64,000 bases of DNA, taken from assembly GCA_947568835.1 (NCBI GenBank), contig OX387611.1, positions 5,956,001 through 6,020,000 of the forward strand. Reading direction: 5' to 3'. The stretch comes from Protonemura montana. Lineage: Eukaryota > Arthropoda > Insecta > Plecoptera > Nemouridae. Both the position numbers and the translations under genes were made by a program. Under the pieces are notes generated by a model that searched no databases, had not been told where the DNA came from, and was given only the letters and a program-made list of their open reading frames with translations. Below are positions 43,269 through 55,504 of this stretch, in pieces; within the stretch, counting starts at the first letter, position 1; every line of letters starts with the position of its first letter.

Positions 43269-43595
43269 GGCCACTATTTCAAAAAGTCCACTTTTCCAAC
43301 CTCTATTATATACATATATTTATATATTTGTTTAAGAGTAACTTCTCCACTGCATAATTAAAAAGATCCTTGTCCAAGCAATAGGGCCCAAACTATACCA
43401 ATATGGTAGCCAAAAATCAAACCTATCTTTCTTGCAAACCTCTAAAACTTTTAAACTGGAAATTTCTTTTGAGAAGCTTTCAATATTTAAACAAAGTCGC
43501 TCCCACTTTTATTGAACGTTTCTTATAATTTCGGGTCTTCGCTTTCACCGCACCATCTTTTGTTGTCCTCACTTCATTCAAGAATTTCTCTTCAT
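43269..43595. other. Unique AT-rich sequence
   Basis: Nothing recognised. Confidence 0.35.
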
Positions 43596-43689
43596 TTACG
43601 ACGTTTAACGACGCATTCAATACCCAAAATTCGGCAGGGTTGTTGACGTCGAAGTTAGCAACATTATACGCCGACAAACAACCTCTTAG

Positions 43690-44745
43690 AGCGGGCCCCG
43701 GTGTGCACTGGGGGCGATCTACGTGTTCAACTAGGCATGTGACTCTGTCCCAGTGCAACGTTCACGTGTTCGACTGGGCATGTGACTCTGTCCCAGTGCA
43801 ACTTTCACGTGTTCGACTGGGCATGTGACTCTGTCCCAGTGTAACTTTCACTTGTTTAACTGGGCATGTGACTCTGCCCCAGTGCAACTATCACGTGTTT
43901 GACTGAGCATGTGACTCTGTCCCAGTGCAACTTTCACGTGTTCGACTGGGCATGTGACACTGTCCCAGTGCAACTTTCACGTGTTCGACTGGGCATGTGA
44001 CTCTGTCCCAGTGCAACTTTCACGTGTTCGACTGGGCATGTGACTCTGTCCCAGTGTAACTTTCACTTGTTTAACTGGGCATGTGACTCTGCCCCAGTGC
44101 AACTATCACGTGTTTGACTGAGCATGTGACTCTGTCCCAGTGCAACTTTCACGTGTTCGACTGGGCATGTGACTCTGTCCCAGTGCAACTTTCACGTGTT
44201 CGACTGGGCATGTGACTCTGCCCCAGTGCAACCTTCACGTGTTCGACTGGGCGTGTGACTCTGTCCCAGTGCAACTTCCATGTGTTCGACTGGGCATGTG
44301 ACTCTGCCCCAGTGCAACTTTCATGTGTTCAACTGGGCATGTGACTCTGTCCCAGTGCAATTTTCACGTGATCGACTGGGCATGTGACTTTGTCCCAGTG
44401 CAACTTTCAAGTGTTCGACTGGGTATGTGACTTTGTCCCAGTGCAACTTTCAAGTGTTCGACTGGACATGTGACTCAGCCCCAGTGCAACTTTCACGTTT
44501 TCGACTGGGCATGTGACTTTGTCCCAGTGCAACATTCAAGTGTTCGACTAGGCATGTGACTCTGTCCCAGTGCAACTTTCACGTGTTTGACTGGCAGAGT
44601 CGCTCGCTCTCGGGTCACTCCCGGTGCACTTTTCCAATTCGGATGGGAGCGCTCTCGCTCGGAGCTGGTGCAAATCCGGTGGAGAGCATGACATAATCGA
44701 GCAAGTTTCAAACCCGCCCTGGTGCAGGCCAGTCGAAGTTTGACT
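43690..44745 (+). repeat. 43-bp minisatellite (~21 units) and its flank
   Basis: Unit GTGTTCGACTGGGCATGTGA, CTCTGTCCCAGTGCAACTTT, CAC; period 43. Most junctions create the palindrome CACGTG (E-box core). A variant pair (GTAACTTTCACTTGTTTAAC then ACTATCACGTGTTTGACTGA) occurs at 43841 and 44056, 215 bp (five units) apart. The right flank (44590-44745, GCTCTCGCTCGGAGCTGGTG, GCAGGCCAGTCGAAGTTT) is also present at 17.03-17.11 kb. Confidence 0.93.
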
Positions 44746-44854
44746 GAAAAAAGTTACAAGTAAACATTTTTACAACCGAGCAAGTCTCTTAACTTGGATC
44801 ATACTGACTCTATCCCCATAGTTAAACTATTATTGACGTGTTAATCACCATTTG

Positions 44855-45065
44855 AGACTTATTTACGCTCAATTAAACTCGAATAATGCTCACCACAGCG
44901 ATTGATAAAAATGTATCGATAATTCGAATCGTAATTATTTCTTTTTAGAGGTTCGTTAAAAACGACAGTCGTAAACGCCATCAGGTGGTCACCACCGTTA
45001 TCACCATGTTGCCGGCTCGTTTGCTCAGCAGAAAGTTTAACATTGACTCTAGCACTCTGAGAATA
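44855..45065 (-). mobile_element. Element C, 3' part
   Basis: CATTTGAGACTTATTTACGC, CACAGCGATTGATAAAAATG, AAACGCCATCAGGTGG, CCATGTTGCCGGCTCGTTTG. The other end is missing. Confidence 0.7.
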
Positions 45066-45264
45066 CCTATCAACTCAAATAATAACGCAGAACGGTTAAA
45101 CATAACTAAGCTAACAGGATGATAATTATTTTTTTTACTTTGTTTAGCCAGCGATGAAACGCTAGTGAAATTTTCAGGGCTAAATTAGTTTGTTAAACCA
45201 TTGGGTAAAATATACAGGTACACTAATCTGATACATTAGTAAGGATAAAGGCTTTTTATATGTT

Positions 45265-45625
45265 TAATAACACTAATAACCTCTAAAAAATTGTTGCCTA
45301 AAACGGGGAATCTAACCCCGATCTCAACCTGTCGCGGGTGTTGCTCTAACCAGATGAGCTACTTGGACACATCAATTTGATGAGGATTTTAGTGTTTTAT
45401 TATTATCAACACTATAATCGTCTCAAAAATTGATGCCCAAACGGGGAAACGAACCCCGATCTCCACCTGTCGCGGGTGTTCCTCTGAACCATTGAGCTAC
45501 TTGGAAACTGGCTTTTTGAGACGATTTTAGTGTGTTTGGGCATCAATTTTTGAGACGGTTATAGTGTTGATAATAATAAAATACCCCGCGCATTGCAAGC
45601 GTTTGCAATTTAAATAAGAATTCAT
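45265..45625 (-). mobile_element. tRNA-SINE cluster with a 50-bp inverted repeat
   Basis: Two reversed tRNA-like heads (about 45290-45368 and 45435-45507). Arms 45395-45444 and 45534-45583 (TTATTATTATCAACACTATA ... versus TATAGTGTTGATAATAATAA ...) are near-perfect inverted copies of the SINE's tail-side segment, so the second head sits in the loop of a long hairpin. Confidence 0.78.
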
Positions 45626-45639
45626 CCTAATAGGATGTA

Positions 45640-45805
45640 AGTATATTTGATGAGAATGACGGATCTCCAAGGAGTAAAACCAAGAGGCTGTGAATACTCA
45701 CAGTCACTCTGATTCTAGTTATCTTGAGTAACTCCAATTTGACTTCGGACGCGTTTGAAAAGTGAGTAAATCTGATTTAAATTTGCAAACGCTTGCATTA
45801 AAAAA
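45640..45805. mobile_element. tRNA-SINE body fragment and reversed tail
   Basis: ATTTGATGAGAATGACGGATC, AGAGGCTGTGAATACTCACA and GTGAGTAAATCTGATTTAAA followed by TTTGCAAACGCTTGCA. Confidence 0.6.
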
Positions 45806-46155
45806 TAAAAAAGGAGACAGGTTAACTGTAATTTTTTATCGTTAAGACACATAGAAACAAAGGACTTGTTTAAATATTGTCAGGACGACTCTGTTGCTGG
45901 GTTTCTTAAAAGTTGACCGAGCTCTTCAGGGCGATTTTTCTGTCGCGGGCCTTTTTTGTGCGTTCTGATTGGGCTGGTGCATACCAACTTAAAATAACAC
46001 TTGAGCTGAACAAATACACGAGCCAGGTGGCCTTTTTGAGTGGCTTTATTGATGAAGGGTGGTGGGGGTAATTATTAATTCTGAACTCTTGAAGAGTTTT
46101 TGTTTCGTTTCGCGTCTTCTTTGGTAGTCATGCTGGATTTTCTTTTTCTAATACC
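45806..46155. other. Unique sequence
   Basis: Nothing recognised. Confidence 0.35.
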
Positions 46156-46159
46156 ATCT

Positions 46160-46480
46160 CTGATTTAAGAAAAACTATTTGAAATGGGTTTTGAATGCTA
46201 AGTAAAGGACTTTTCTTTGAGTTATTGACCCTGATTATTTTGTTTAGATGCATTTAGGATGCTTGAACTAGGTAATTGTTATAATTTTGTGTGGTTCTTT
46301 TGTTATCGGAAAATTGTCAGGACTGCTCTAACCCTTGAAGAAGTAACTAGTACATGCTACGAAACGTCGGGAAATTTAGTAGCCCTTTACTTAGCATTCA
46401 AAACCCATTCAAATAGTTTTTGTTAAAACTAGTGCTAAGGATAAGTCAAGTAGACATGAGTCTAAAAATCATCATGCAAC
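46160..46480. mobile_element. Fold-back element, right arm complete
   Basis: Left tip TTTAAGAAAAACTATTTGAAATGGGTTTTGAATGCTAAGTAAAGG is followed by the right arm from TAGGTAATTGTTATAATTTTG to CATTCAAAACCC and the extension AAGTAGACATGAGTCT. Most of the left arm is deleted. No clear TSD. Confidence 0.75.
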
Positions 46481-47108
46481 ATATCAACATCGTGGTATGT
46501 ATTTATATATATAGATCAAGTTCAGTGGACTTAACAGAAAAAAATGTATAATATTTCTATCGAACTCCCATTCAATTTTATTGGCTAGACAATTAAACGA
46601 GCGGAAAAAAAACTGACATCGGTACTTCCTCTATAATCAAAGTAACCTTTTCTAGATCACAAAAGAGTTGTTATCCTGCACTACATTTTAATTACCTTTA
46701 TTAAACGGCCAGTCGCACTGCGACCAAAGTTCGAATTGTTATTACACTCATTTCTACCGCGATTTACGACCTATCGTTAATTTTACACGTTAATTGTAGC
46801 AAATAAAACCGTAGCAATTAGTAATCAATGAAAATTATTGTGAAAATTATATGTCTCAATTCTGGCCGCGAAGAGATCATGAAATGTGCTGCGTGCGCGC
46901 GCTTCATAACTGTAGGGAGGCACATTGGCGTTATTTTTGTACAATTTGAATAAATTGCCTCAATTAACAGGTACTTCAGGTAAAGAGAACAAAATAATGG
47001 CGAGATGCCTTCTGAAATATGATAAGTGATGATTAAGATTGCAATGAAAATAGTTTTTTTTAACAAAGTTGTCACACACTGGTAATTTCATACTTTTGAT
47101 ATGAGATT
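46481..47108. other. AT-rich intergenic
   Basis: Nothing recognised; short minus-strand ORF only. Confidence 0.4.
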
Positions 47109-47109
47109 C

Positions 47110-48345
47110 CAGCCAACTGATCTCAAATAACCTGGATAGGGCATAGGATCAAGCCAGCTGATCTCAAATAACCTGGATAGTGCATAGGATCCAGCCAGCT
47201 GATCTCAAATAACCTGGATAGTGCACAGGATCCAGACAGCTGATCTCAAATAACCTGGATAGAACATAGGATCCAGCCAGCTGATCTCAAATAACCTGGA
47301 TAGAGCATAGCATCCAGCCAACTGATCTCAAATAACCTGGATAGAGCATAGGATCCAGCCAGCTGATCTCAAATAACCTGGATAGAGCATAGGATCCAGC
47401 CAGCTGATCTCAAATAACCTGGATAGAACATAGGATCCAGCCAGCTGATCCCAAATAACCTGGATAGAGCATAGGATCCAGACAGCTGATCTCAAATAAC
47501 CTGGATAGAGCATAGGATCCAGCCAGTTGATCTCTAATAACCTGGATAGAACATAGGATCCAGCCAGCTGATCCCAAATAACCTGGATAGAGCATAGGAT
47601 CCAGACAGCTGATCTCAAATAACCTGGATAGAGCATAGGATCCAGCCAGCTGATCTCAAATAACCTGGATAGTGCATAGGATCCAGTCAGCTGATCTCAA
47701 ATAACCTGGATAGTGCATAGGATCCAGCCAGCTGATCTCAAATAACCTGGATAGTGCATAGGATCCAGCCAGCTGATCTCAAATAACCTGGATAGAGCAT
47801 AGGATCCAGCCAGCTGATCTCAAATAACCTGGATAGAGCATAGGATCCAGCCAGCTGATCTCAAATAACCTGGATAGTGCATAGGATCAAGCCAGTTGAT
47901 CTCAAATAACCTGGATAGTGCATAGGATCCAGCCAGCTGATCTCAAATAACCTGGATAGAGCATAGGATCCAGCCAGCTGATCTCAAATAACCTGGATAG
48001 TGCATAGGATCAAGCCAGTTGATCTCAAATAACCTGGATAGAGCATAGGATCCAGCCAGCTGATCAAAATTTAAGTCGGAAAATTTAAATGCCAAAGTTG
48101 GCAACAGGCAGGAGTCCCCAAATCCGCAGTGTCCCTATGATTTCAATGCTAATTTTAGAGTCATTGAATCACGTAATCGACCGTCAAAGTAGTGAAAACT
48201 CCGAGAAACACGAAAACTTTTGATGAAAAACTTGCATAGCACGGATACTTTGAGAGAACTTAAAATTAGGGACTCTCAAGATGGCGCTCTTGGCTTCAAA
48301 GTCTTTCTATGGTACCAGCTATACAGGTTACTTGAGATCGTGAGT
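47110..48345 (+). mobile_element. TIR MITE with 41-bp array (copy 3, longest)
   Basis: About 23 units (47115-48065), then the body (TTTAAATGCCAAAGTTGGCAACAG, GGGACTCTCAAGATGGCGCT) and a right end CTATACAGGTTACTTGAGATC, inverted relative to the unit core. Units with AGTGCATAGG and AGAGCATAGG alternate in blocks, and a block with CCAGACAGCTGATC recurs. Confidence 0.82.
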
Positions 48346-48804
48346 GATCTATCTCGTGAGAGAAGATACCAGCTTCCAAAACTGCCCATCAGCTTTACTA
48401 CCAACTCATTTTTAGAGGTGAAACTTTGAAAAATTCATGTCTGCAACAAATTCCCATGGTAAAAGAATACATAATAACGCGTGTAAACGGAATGCAGTAA
48501 CTGTTACGACCTAGCTAGATCAAAACGTCATTTCAACGCATACAGCACGCCTTGCACTTTTGTGCATCCTTGCACCCGAGAAGCAGACGATGCACTTTGC
48601 GGTGCATTCGTCAGGCTGTTGTGCACTTTGGCACCTCGGTCATGTCGCTATGGCTGTCGCCTCTCGGAGTCATGCGTCCGGTCCCATATCTACCCAGATA
48701 GGAAGATATGTACGTGACACGTTTCTGAAGTGAAATTTATTGCGATTTTCTTATTATTTAAACAATTTTTGTGTTCGGGATTTATTTCAGAAAATACAAA
48801 ATAC
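48346..48804. other. Unique sequence
   Basis: Includes a GC-moderate patch (48540-48720) with repeated TGCAC-type motifs (TTGCACTTTTGTGCATCCTT, GCACTTTGCGGTGCATTCG). No gene recognised. Confidence 0.35.
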
Positions 48805-49027
48805 ATTAGTTTTTTAGTTATTGACCCTGATTATTTTATTTAGATGCATTTAGGAGGCTTGAACTAGGTTATTGTTATAATTTTGTGTGGTTTTTTTGTT
48901 ATTGGAAAATTGTCAGGACTGCTCAAACCTCTGAAGAAGTAACTAGTATATGTTGCGAAACGTCGGGAAATTTAGTAGCCCTTTATTTAGCATTCTATAC
49001 CCATTTCAAATAGTTTTTCTTAATTAT
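48805..49027 (+). mobile_element. Fold-back element, right half only
   Basis: GTTATTGACCCTGATTATTT, GATGCATTTAGGAGGCTTGA, ATTGTCAGGACTGCTCAAAC and GAAACGTCGGGAAATTTAGT match the right arm at 46.2 kb. The left arm is absent, so a hairpin cannot form. Confidence 0.75.
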
Positions 49028-49214
49028 TTTACTCATTTACCATGTTTTTCATCATTACAGAAAGCTTTTTAAAAAAAGCTGATGTGAAATATTTTTTAAA
49101 TTGTAAATTCTTTCATTTGTTAAAGTATTTTTCTTATAAGGAAGACTTGTAACCTCACAAATATTGGTAGCCAACTTAGGCTTCAGGTTGTATAGTAATA
49201 AAATACTTAGCTAC

Positions 49215-49300
49215 TGATTGATTAATTAATTAGTTGTGTTCAACGACGCACTGTTTTGTCGGCGATGACCCTGTAACGACACCGGCAAAGGCAAATGATC
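49215..49300 (-). mobile_element. 5S-SINE tail fragment
   Basis: GTTGTGTTCAACGACGCACT and GTTTTGTC, followed by ACGACACCGGC; reversed tail, diverged. Confidence 0.5.
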
Positions 49301-50189
49301 CTCTGTGAATATAATTAATGACTGGTTTCACGTTTAAAAGCTGTCAGTCAATTGAAACAAAATAGTTGTAGTTTATTTTCGGGTAAATCACGTTTCGAAG
49401 CTACTGTTTATCATTGAGATAAGAAACCATCAATTGTGATTGATACGAAATTCCTTGGTTTCACCATTGGCAAGTGTCTGGAATGGAGTTAACAGGTCTC
49501 ATGTTTACTAACAGCCTTGAAGAAGACACTTCAAGAGGTTTTACCGTGCCAACTTTTGAGTCAGTATTATGATGTGGGTCTTTTATACGGGTTTCCACTG
49601 CATCTGAGCTGACAAAGGTCTTCAAAATCCAGAAGCAAGCATTAAAAGTAAGCAAGAGTAAGCAAGTAAGAGCATAAAGAGTTATCAAGCTAACCCAGAA
49701 GCGCTAGCGGCCGGGGAGTTTTTAAAACGCTCAATATTCTTACACTTCCCAGCGTGTACTGACTGTAGAAACGATAATTTTGGTCAAATCTAATGGAAAA
49801 TTGTTCACCTATAGGGAAGCCCACCCCCTACAGTTCTAAATTTAAACAACCCCCGGCCAGCTCTAGCCATAAATCTGCACTTTATGTATTTAAATGGTGT
49901 TTCATTTTTAAATTCTCTAGCCGACGATCTCAGAAATGTTGTGAAATGTTTAGATTTTCAGACAAGACTAAAACAGTTTTTAATAACCAAATAACTGTAT
50001 ACCATTAGCGATTATGCTTTGTGATTATATTATCATTATTATTAAATTGTTTTGCTTTGTAGTTATTACGATGACTAGACGTAAACGAAAATTGGCTTAA
50101 AATTACCTTATACATTTCCAAAATTATGCCCAAGATCGTTGAATTTGATAGACACATTATCATAACAGCTCGAAAGACCGAATATCTTG
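49301..50189. other. Unique sequence
   Basis: No supported feature. Confidence 0.4.
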
Positions 50190-50335
50190 GCAATACGAAA
50201 GGTTTAAAGCTAAAATTAAATGGTGGACACCAGCGGAAATGATTTGTAGTGTTTTTTTTAGTGACAATTGGCCCGCATTTCACCCCAAAACGACCGGTGG
50301 CACCTCCGCCGGTGAGGTACGTGAAAGCAAACGTT
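50190..50335 (+). mobile_element. Element G, uninterrupted copy
   Basis: GCTAAAATTAAATGGTGGAC, ACCAGCGGAAATGATTTGTAG, TGACAATTGGCCCGCATTTC and ACCGGTGGCACCTCCGCCGG. Shows that the two halves at 36.1 and 37.0 kb belong together. Confidence 0.65.
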
Positions 50336-50704
50336 GCTTGCAAGTCTTTCTACTGGTTCTATCGACGGAGTTTTGAATCAAGAGCGCTTGTTTCGCATCG
50401 CTCCAGTGACTTGGTTAGCACCTGAGCTTCAGTAACCTTTGACAGCCGTTTAGGCTTTCTAATCTACTACTGGCCGTGTCGAGGCTATAACCTGATACCG
50501 ATAACACCGTCAGACACCAAACACCGACCTCGACATGCTTGCATGGACGGCTGGACGCTCGGCCGAAATGCGCGGCCATCTTTTACTCTACTATCGTGAA
50601 CGTTTGTTATTTCTGAGTTTATTTGGTAACTTCTTGGCGACGGGAATGATGTACAACTTTGCTGGGTTTTTTTAACTCAGGGTTTTCCAAAGTAAATTTA
50701 ATCC
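50336..50704. other. Unique sequence
   Basis: Nothing recognised. Confidence 0.35.
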
Positions 50705-51600
50705 ATGGTTGAATATCTTCGGTAGCTTTTATCCCATAAGGATTGAATATCTGTGTAAGCTTTATCTGTGGTAGTCTTTGCCCCATAAGGATGGAATATC
50801 TGTGCAAGCTTTTTCTGTGGTAGTCTTTGGCCCATAAGGATGGAATATCTGTGCAAGCTTCATCTGTGGTAATCTTTGCCCCATAAGGATGGAATATCTG
50901 TGCAAGCTTTATCTGTGGTAGTCTTTGCCCCATAAGACTGGAATATATGTGCAAGCTATATCTGTGGTAGTATTTGCCTCATAAGAATGGAATATCTATG
51001 TGAGCTTTATCTGTGGTAGTCTTTGCCCCATAAAGTTGGAATATATACAAGCTTTATCTGTGGTAGTATTTGCCTCATAAGAATGGAATATCTGTGCAAG
51101 CTTTATCTGTGGTAGTCTTTGCTTCATAAGGATGGAATATCTATGCAAGCTTCATCTGTGGTAGTCTTTGCCCCATAAGGATAGAATATCTATGCAAGCT
51201 TTATCTGTGGTAGTCTTTGCCCCATAAGGATGGAATATCTATGCAAGCTTTATCTGTGGTAGTCTTTGCCTCATAAGAATGGAATATCTGTGTGAGCTTT
51301 ATCTGTGGTAGTCTTTGCCCCATAAAGTTGGAATATATACAAGCTTTATCTGTGGTAGTATTTGCCTCATAAGAATGGAATATCTGTGCAAGCTTTATCT
51401 GTGGTAGTCTTTGCTTCATAAGGATGGAATATCTGTGCAAGCTTTATCTGTGGTAGTCTTTGCCCCATAAGGATAGAATATCTCTGCAAGCTTTATCTGT
51501 GGTAGTCTTTGCCCCATAAGGATGGAATATCTGTGCAAGCTTTATCTGTGGTAGTCTTTGCCTCATAAGGATGGAATATCTTCGTGATATTAACCTGTGG
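50705..51600 (+). repeat. 49-bp minisatellite (~18 units)
   Basis: Unit AAGCTTTATCTGTGGTAGTC, TTTGCCCCATAAGGATGGAA, TATCTGTGC. Variant units CATAAAGTTGGAATATATAC occur at 51029 and 51321 (292 bp, about six units), again showing block duplication. Most AT-rich of the long arrays, and the only large one found at a single locus without an obvious transposon neighbour. Confidence 0.93.
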
Positions 51601-52058
51601 TAAAGGATGAAATAACCATGTATATTCTGGTTTCCTTATCCGGTCAGCCTATATTCTGTACGTGCCACTCCACGCACGCACCCACAGCTCGGTGACACCC
51701 GACCGAGGACTTGTAAGTGAAGGTGACACGGTGCTGATTAGCACTGTTATCACGCACTCGACTAGCAACTTTGACCCTTCGCATCGCGAAACGAGTGTTT
51801 GGGGGGGAAAAAAAAAATAGCTACGTGAGATGCTTGCGTACGCAGCGCACACGTATCAGGTAAAACTATGTTCGATAAGAATGACTTCACCTTTATACGT
51901 GTCATTTTGGGAGCGAAATGATAACAAATCAAATTTAAACAAACTTTTTTTAAGGTATTTTTGTTTCTGTGAGCGTTCATGAGTGTTTGCAAAAGTGATT
52001 TGCGTTTTTTTTTTCTGTTATCGACCTGCAATAACGCTATTGTTGAGCGAGCTTTGCG
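51601..52058. other. Unique sequence
   Basis: No feature recognised. Confidence 0.35.
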
Positions 52059-52059
52059 G

Positions 52060-52345
52060 TAAATGATTGTCAAATTACTACTTTACCGAAATAGGCAGAG
52101 ACACCGTCGATTTGAGTAAAAAACAAATTTAATTTCGTTATTTATTGCAGATAACTCGCATTTGAGACTGGTTTCACGCTTGAATTCAAATTTATTAGCG
52201 TTAACCTAAACGATTAATATCCATATGTCGATATTTCGGGTCGTTAAATCATTTTTTTTTATAGACAGTTTGTTAAAAAAGGACGGCCGCAAGCTCGTTT
52301 GCTCGGCAGATATTTACTATCACTAGCGCTGGGACTCTTGACTAA
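52060..52345 (-). mobile_element. Element C copy
   Basis: ATTACTACTTTACCGAAATA, ATAACTCGCATTTGAGACTG, ATGTCGATATTTCGGGTCGTT, GGACGGCCGCAAGC, CTCGTTTGCTCGGCAGA. The segment between GCAAGC and CTCGTTTG is deleted. Confidence 0.7.
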
Positions 52346-52684
52346 AAAAAAACCTTCTGCCATCAAATACGTTTCGTTTCACGGCCATTGCGGGGTTAGT
52401 ACGTGTCAGACATTGACTGTATGTTGATTGCTAACCTAAAGGGACAGAACCTGATAGAAAGAAGGTCCAACGTTTGACTTATCTTTCACCAGCCTTGAAC
52501 TGGAACGCAAACCTATTATCCATGTCGAACTTATTTTACTATCCGTGGTGGTATAACCTATGGCAACTTACGTTCCACTTCACTTGTATAGGTGCAATGG
52601 AACGAGGACATTGGGATCATCTTGTAGTCAATTACAGGGGTTGTGATATTTGCATTGAATCCCGTGTTTAATCTGTGAAAGTAT
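52346..52684. other. Unique sequence
   Basis: A 65-residue ORF at 52474-52671 has an aromatic-rich composition but no recognised family or splice sites. Confidence 0.35.
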
Positions 52685-52685
52685 A

Positions 52686-53117
52686 TATTTGTGGTGTTTA
52701 ACGACGCACCGTTTTGACATCTGGCCATGCGGCACTGGTCTAATGGCGTCGGTGAGTGAGTGGATGAGGATGATGATGAACCTAACCTAGCCTAGAACTT
52801 AGAAGGGGAAACTCTGTGCCGGCACGTAGCCTACTCCTGTCGAAGAGCACTAAGGCGACCACCGGCTGAACGTCCCTTCCGAAGGACGGTACAACGCGAA
52901 CAACAGGATTCCTCCACAAATCCATGCTGTCGAAAGGTTGATAAGCAAGGCGAGTGAAGTTGCTGTACTAACTTTCATCCCTCAAACCTTTCTCCCGAAC
53001 AGAACTAGTCATGTGTATGATGGTCACCCATCCAATACCTGACTCAGCGCAGTGTTGCTCAACTTCGGTGATCTCACGAGAACTGGTGTTTCCAACACGC
53101 CAAACCGTTTGGTCTCT
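52686..53117 (-). mobile_element. 5S-headed SINE, full length
   Basis: Tail (GTGGTGTTTAACGACGCACC), ATGGCGTCGGTGAGTGAG, GATGATGAACCTAACC, body (GAACGTCCCTTCCGAAGGAC, ATGCTGTCGAAAGGTTGATA), head (CCATCCAATACCTGACTCAG, TTCGGTGATCTCACGAGAAC, CACGCCAAACCG). About 430 bp; one of the two best reference copies. Confidence 0.9.
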
Positions 53118-53272
53118 GTGAAAGTTACAATCAATATTTCAACTTATCAAAGTGTAATAACAAGGTCGAAAGATATATTGGACAACGTGATTGATAGAAT
53201 TTCCAGCAATTTTGTTACTTATGGGCTGTTATTATTGACTTTGTAGGTTATGTCAGAGTGTCAGCGTTAATA
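53118..53272. other. Unique sequence
   Basis: Nothing recognised. Confidence 0.3.
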
Positions 53273-53274
53273 TT

Positions 53275-53520
53275 AAACTATCTGCTGGGCAAACGAGCAG
53301 GCAACACGTGGTAACGGTAGATGCGACTAGATGGCATCTCTGTGCCAAAAAACCATTTACAATTAAATAAAAACGACATTGATACCAAGTCTATCTATTG
53401 TTAAGGTTAGAATTTTCAGGTTTAACGAAATGAAATTTTTTTTATAATTCGGAACGACAGTAACTCCATCTGGTATATAGCATCCTATATTTTTGTCTTT
53501 TTTTAGTAGATATTTGACGG
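53275..53520 (+). mobile_element. Element C copy, internally shortened
   Basis: GGCAAACGAGCAGGCAACAC, CTAGATGGCATCTCTG, ATTGTTAAGGTTAGAATTTT, CAGTAACTCCATCTGG. The CAGTCTCAAATGCGAG segment is missing. Confidence 0.65.
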
Positions 53521-54145
53521 GAATTTTTCCCAAAAACTACTATCTCTGTAGTTGTATAGGTACATAATTTGTATGTTCTAAAATTAGCTTTTAGAAGAGT
53601 TTCAAGCTTCGAAATTAATATATATTAACCGTTGGAAAGATTTGTCTAGCTTAAGCAATTGTACTAAACCATGTATACCTATTATATTTTGAAACCCTTT
53701 TTTTTTAAGAGAAGTAGGATTGTTATAAAAAAAAAATACATATATTATGCAAATTTTCAAGCAGACTCGGCACGAACATTTAGTAAACTAGCAGGTGCAC
53801 CTGATTTGCGTGTCTTAAAGCAACCAATCACTCTTCAATAACCTAATTAAATTCTGTTACAGATTCATTTATTTTAAACATGAATATCGTGTAACATCAA
53901 AGCAGGAAGGAATAAAACCGATATCAAGTTTCTATGTGCACTCGATCACCGGATTGAGTTTGCTATATTTTTTTTCTAGCTAAAATCAATCAATCAACCT
54001 TGATTTCCAGCTAATGAGACGTGTGCGCCCTATGCACAGGTATGTGTGACCGAGTTGCCTAAACCGACACTGATTTTTCTCAAACTCAATTATAGTATTT
54101 TCATAGTCTAAGTGCTCCCAATTCTTTTTACCTAAAATATTCGTA
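53521..54145. other. AT-rich intergenic
   Basis: Nothing recognised. Confidence 0.4.
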
Positions 54146-54735
54146 TGTGTCCGCTTCTTTGCGTGGAGCGAAACAAGCGCCCTGTCACGGAATGTCCAGC
54201 ACAGAGGCGACGGCGAGTGTCCGCTCCTTTGCGTGGAGCGAAACAAGCACCCTGTCACGGAATGTCCAGCACAGAGGCGACGGCGAGTGTCGGCTCCTTT
54301 GCGTGGAGCGAAACAAGCACCCTGTCACGGAATGTCCAGCACAGAGGCGACGACGAGTGTCCGCTTCTTTGCGTGGAGCGAAACAAGCGCCCTGTCACAG
54401 AATGTCCAGCACAGAGGCGACGGCGAGTGTCCGCTCCTTTGCGTGGAGCGAAACAAGCACCCTGTCACGGAATGTCCAGCACAGAGGCGACGGCGAGTGT
54501 CCGCTCCTTTGCGTGGAGTGAAACAAGCACCCTGTCACGGAATGTCCAGCACAGAGGCGACGGCGAGTGTCCGCTCCTTTGCGTGGAGTGAAACAAGCAC
54601 CCTGTCACGGAATGTCTAGCACAGAGGCGACGGCGAGTGTCCGCTTCTTTGCGTGGAGCGAAACAAGCGCCCTGTCACGGAATGTCCAGCACAGAGGCGA
54701 CGGCGAGATTCCGCTTCTTTGCATGGAGCGAAATG
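54146..54735 (+). repeat. 70-bp minisatellite, locus 7 (~8.4 units)
   Basis: Plus orientation; starts at GTGTCCGCTTCTTTGCGTGG and ends at GCATGGAGCGAAATGAGG. TTC units keep the hairpin stem through G-T pairing. Confidence 0.95.
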
Positions 54736-55503
54736 AGGTGTGGTTTAGGCGCCTCGAGACAAAGTAATTAGCATGATCAAAACGAATGAGCTTGACGCAT
54801 GCGCTGCCATTGAAACGGGCGCGCGTTCGTTTAAATCTGATTACCGTTAATTCGTGGCCAATTAGATGTTTCGTTTTCGGTTCGATCGGCCGATCGTCTC
54901 AACTCTCAATCACTATTAGATTAATTTTTACTTCCTTATTTTATTTTTTATTTTTTTGCTTTTCTTGGACACCGCCATCTCTTATTGTGCTCACATCAAT
55001 AAAGTTGCAAGGCAGCGGGCGACCACTTGTGTATAGAATATTTTTTATGCCCCTTAATTTTGTTGTGGCTAATTAACGTGTTGGGTTGTAATTTATTCTA
55101 ATTAGCTGCTGATTTGTGAGGCGTTTTCTGAACTATTACAATAAAAATCGAATTAAAAACGTTTTATTTTCATCACCAGTGCACTGTGGTTAAAACGCGA
55201 TGACGTCGGTATTCAAAATACACTGTTATTTGTGATTACTTCTCTGAAATGTCTATTTGAAAGGCTATTGCAAAGATTACCTGAATTTTATTTTATTTTC
55301 TGTTTTTAATTGACCCGTTTTAATGCTGCCGGATTTTTCGGTAGCCTTTCGGCGATTCTTACGATAACGATTCATTGCCAACAGATCCTTTAGCTGTAGC
55401 TAATTTAAAAGAGATGATGCAACTGCGTTTTAATTGTTCCAGCGATCATTTATCACCCAGAAACCCACTCGTGCAAGTCTCAATTCTACATGGAAAACAT
55501 TCC
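54736..55503. other. Unique AT-rich sequence
   Basis: A CpG-containing patch at 54790-54905 (GAAACGGGCGCGCGTTCG, CGATCGGCCGATCG) has no identified role. Confidence 0.4.
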
Positions 55504-55504
55504 T

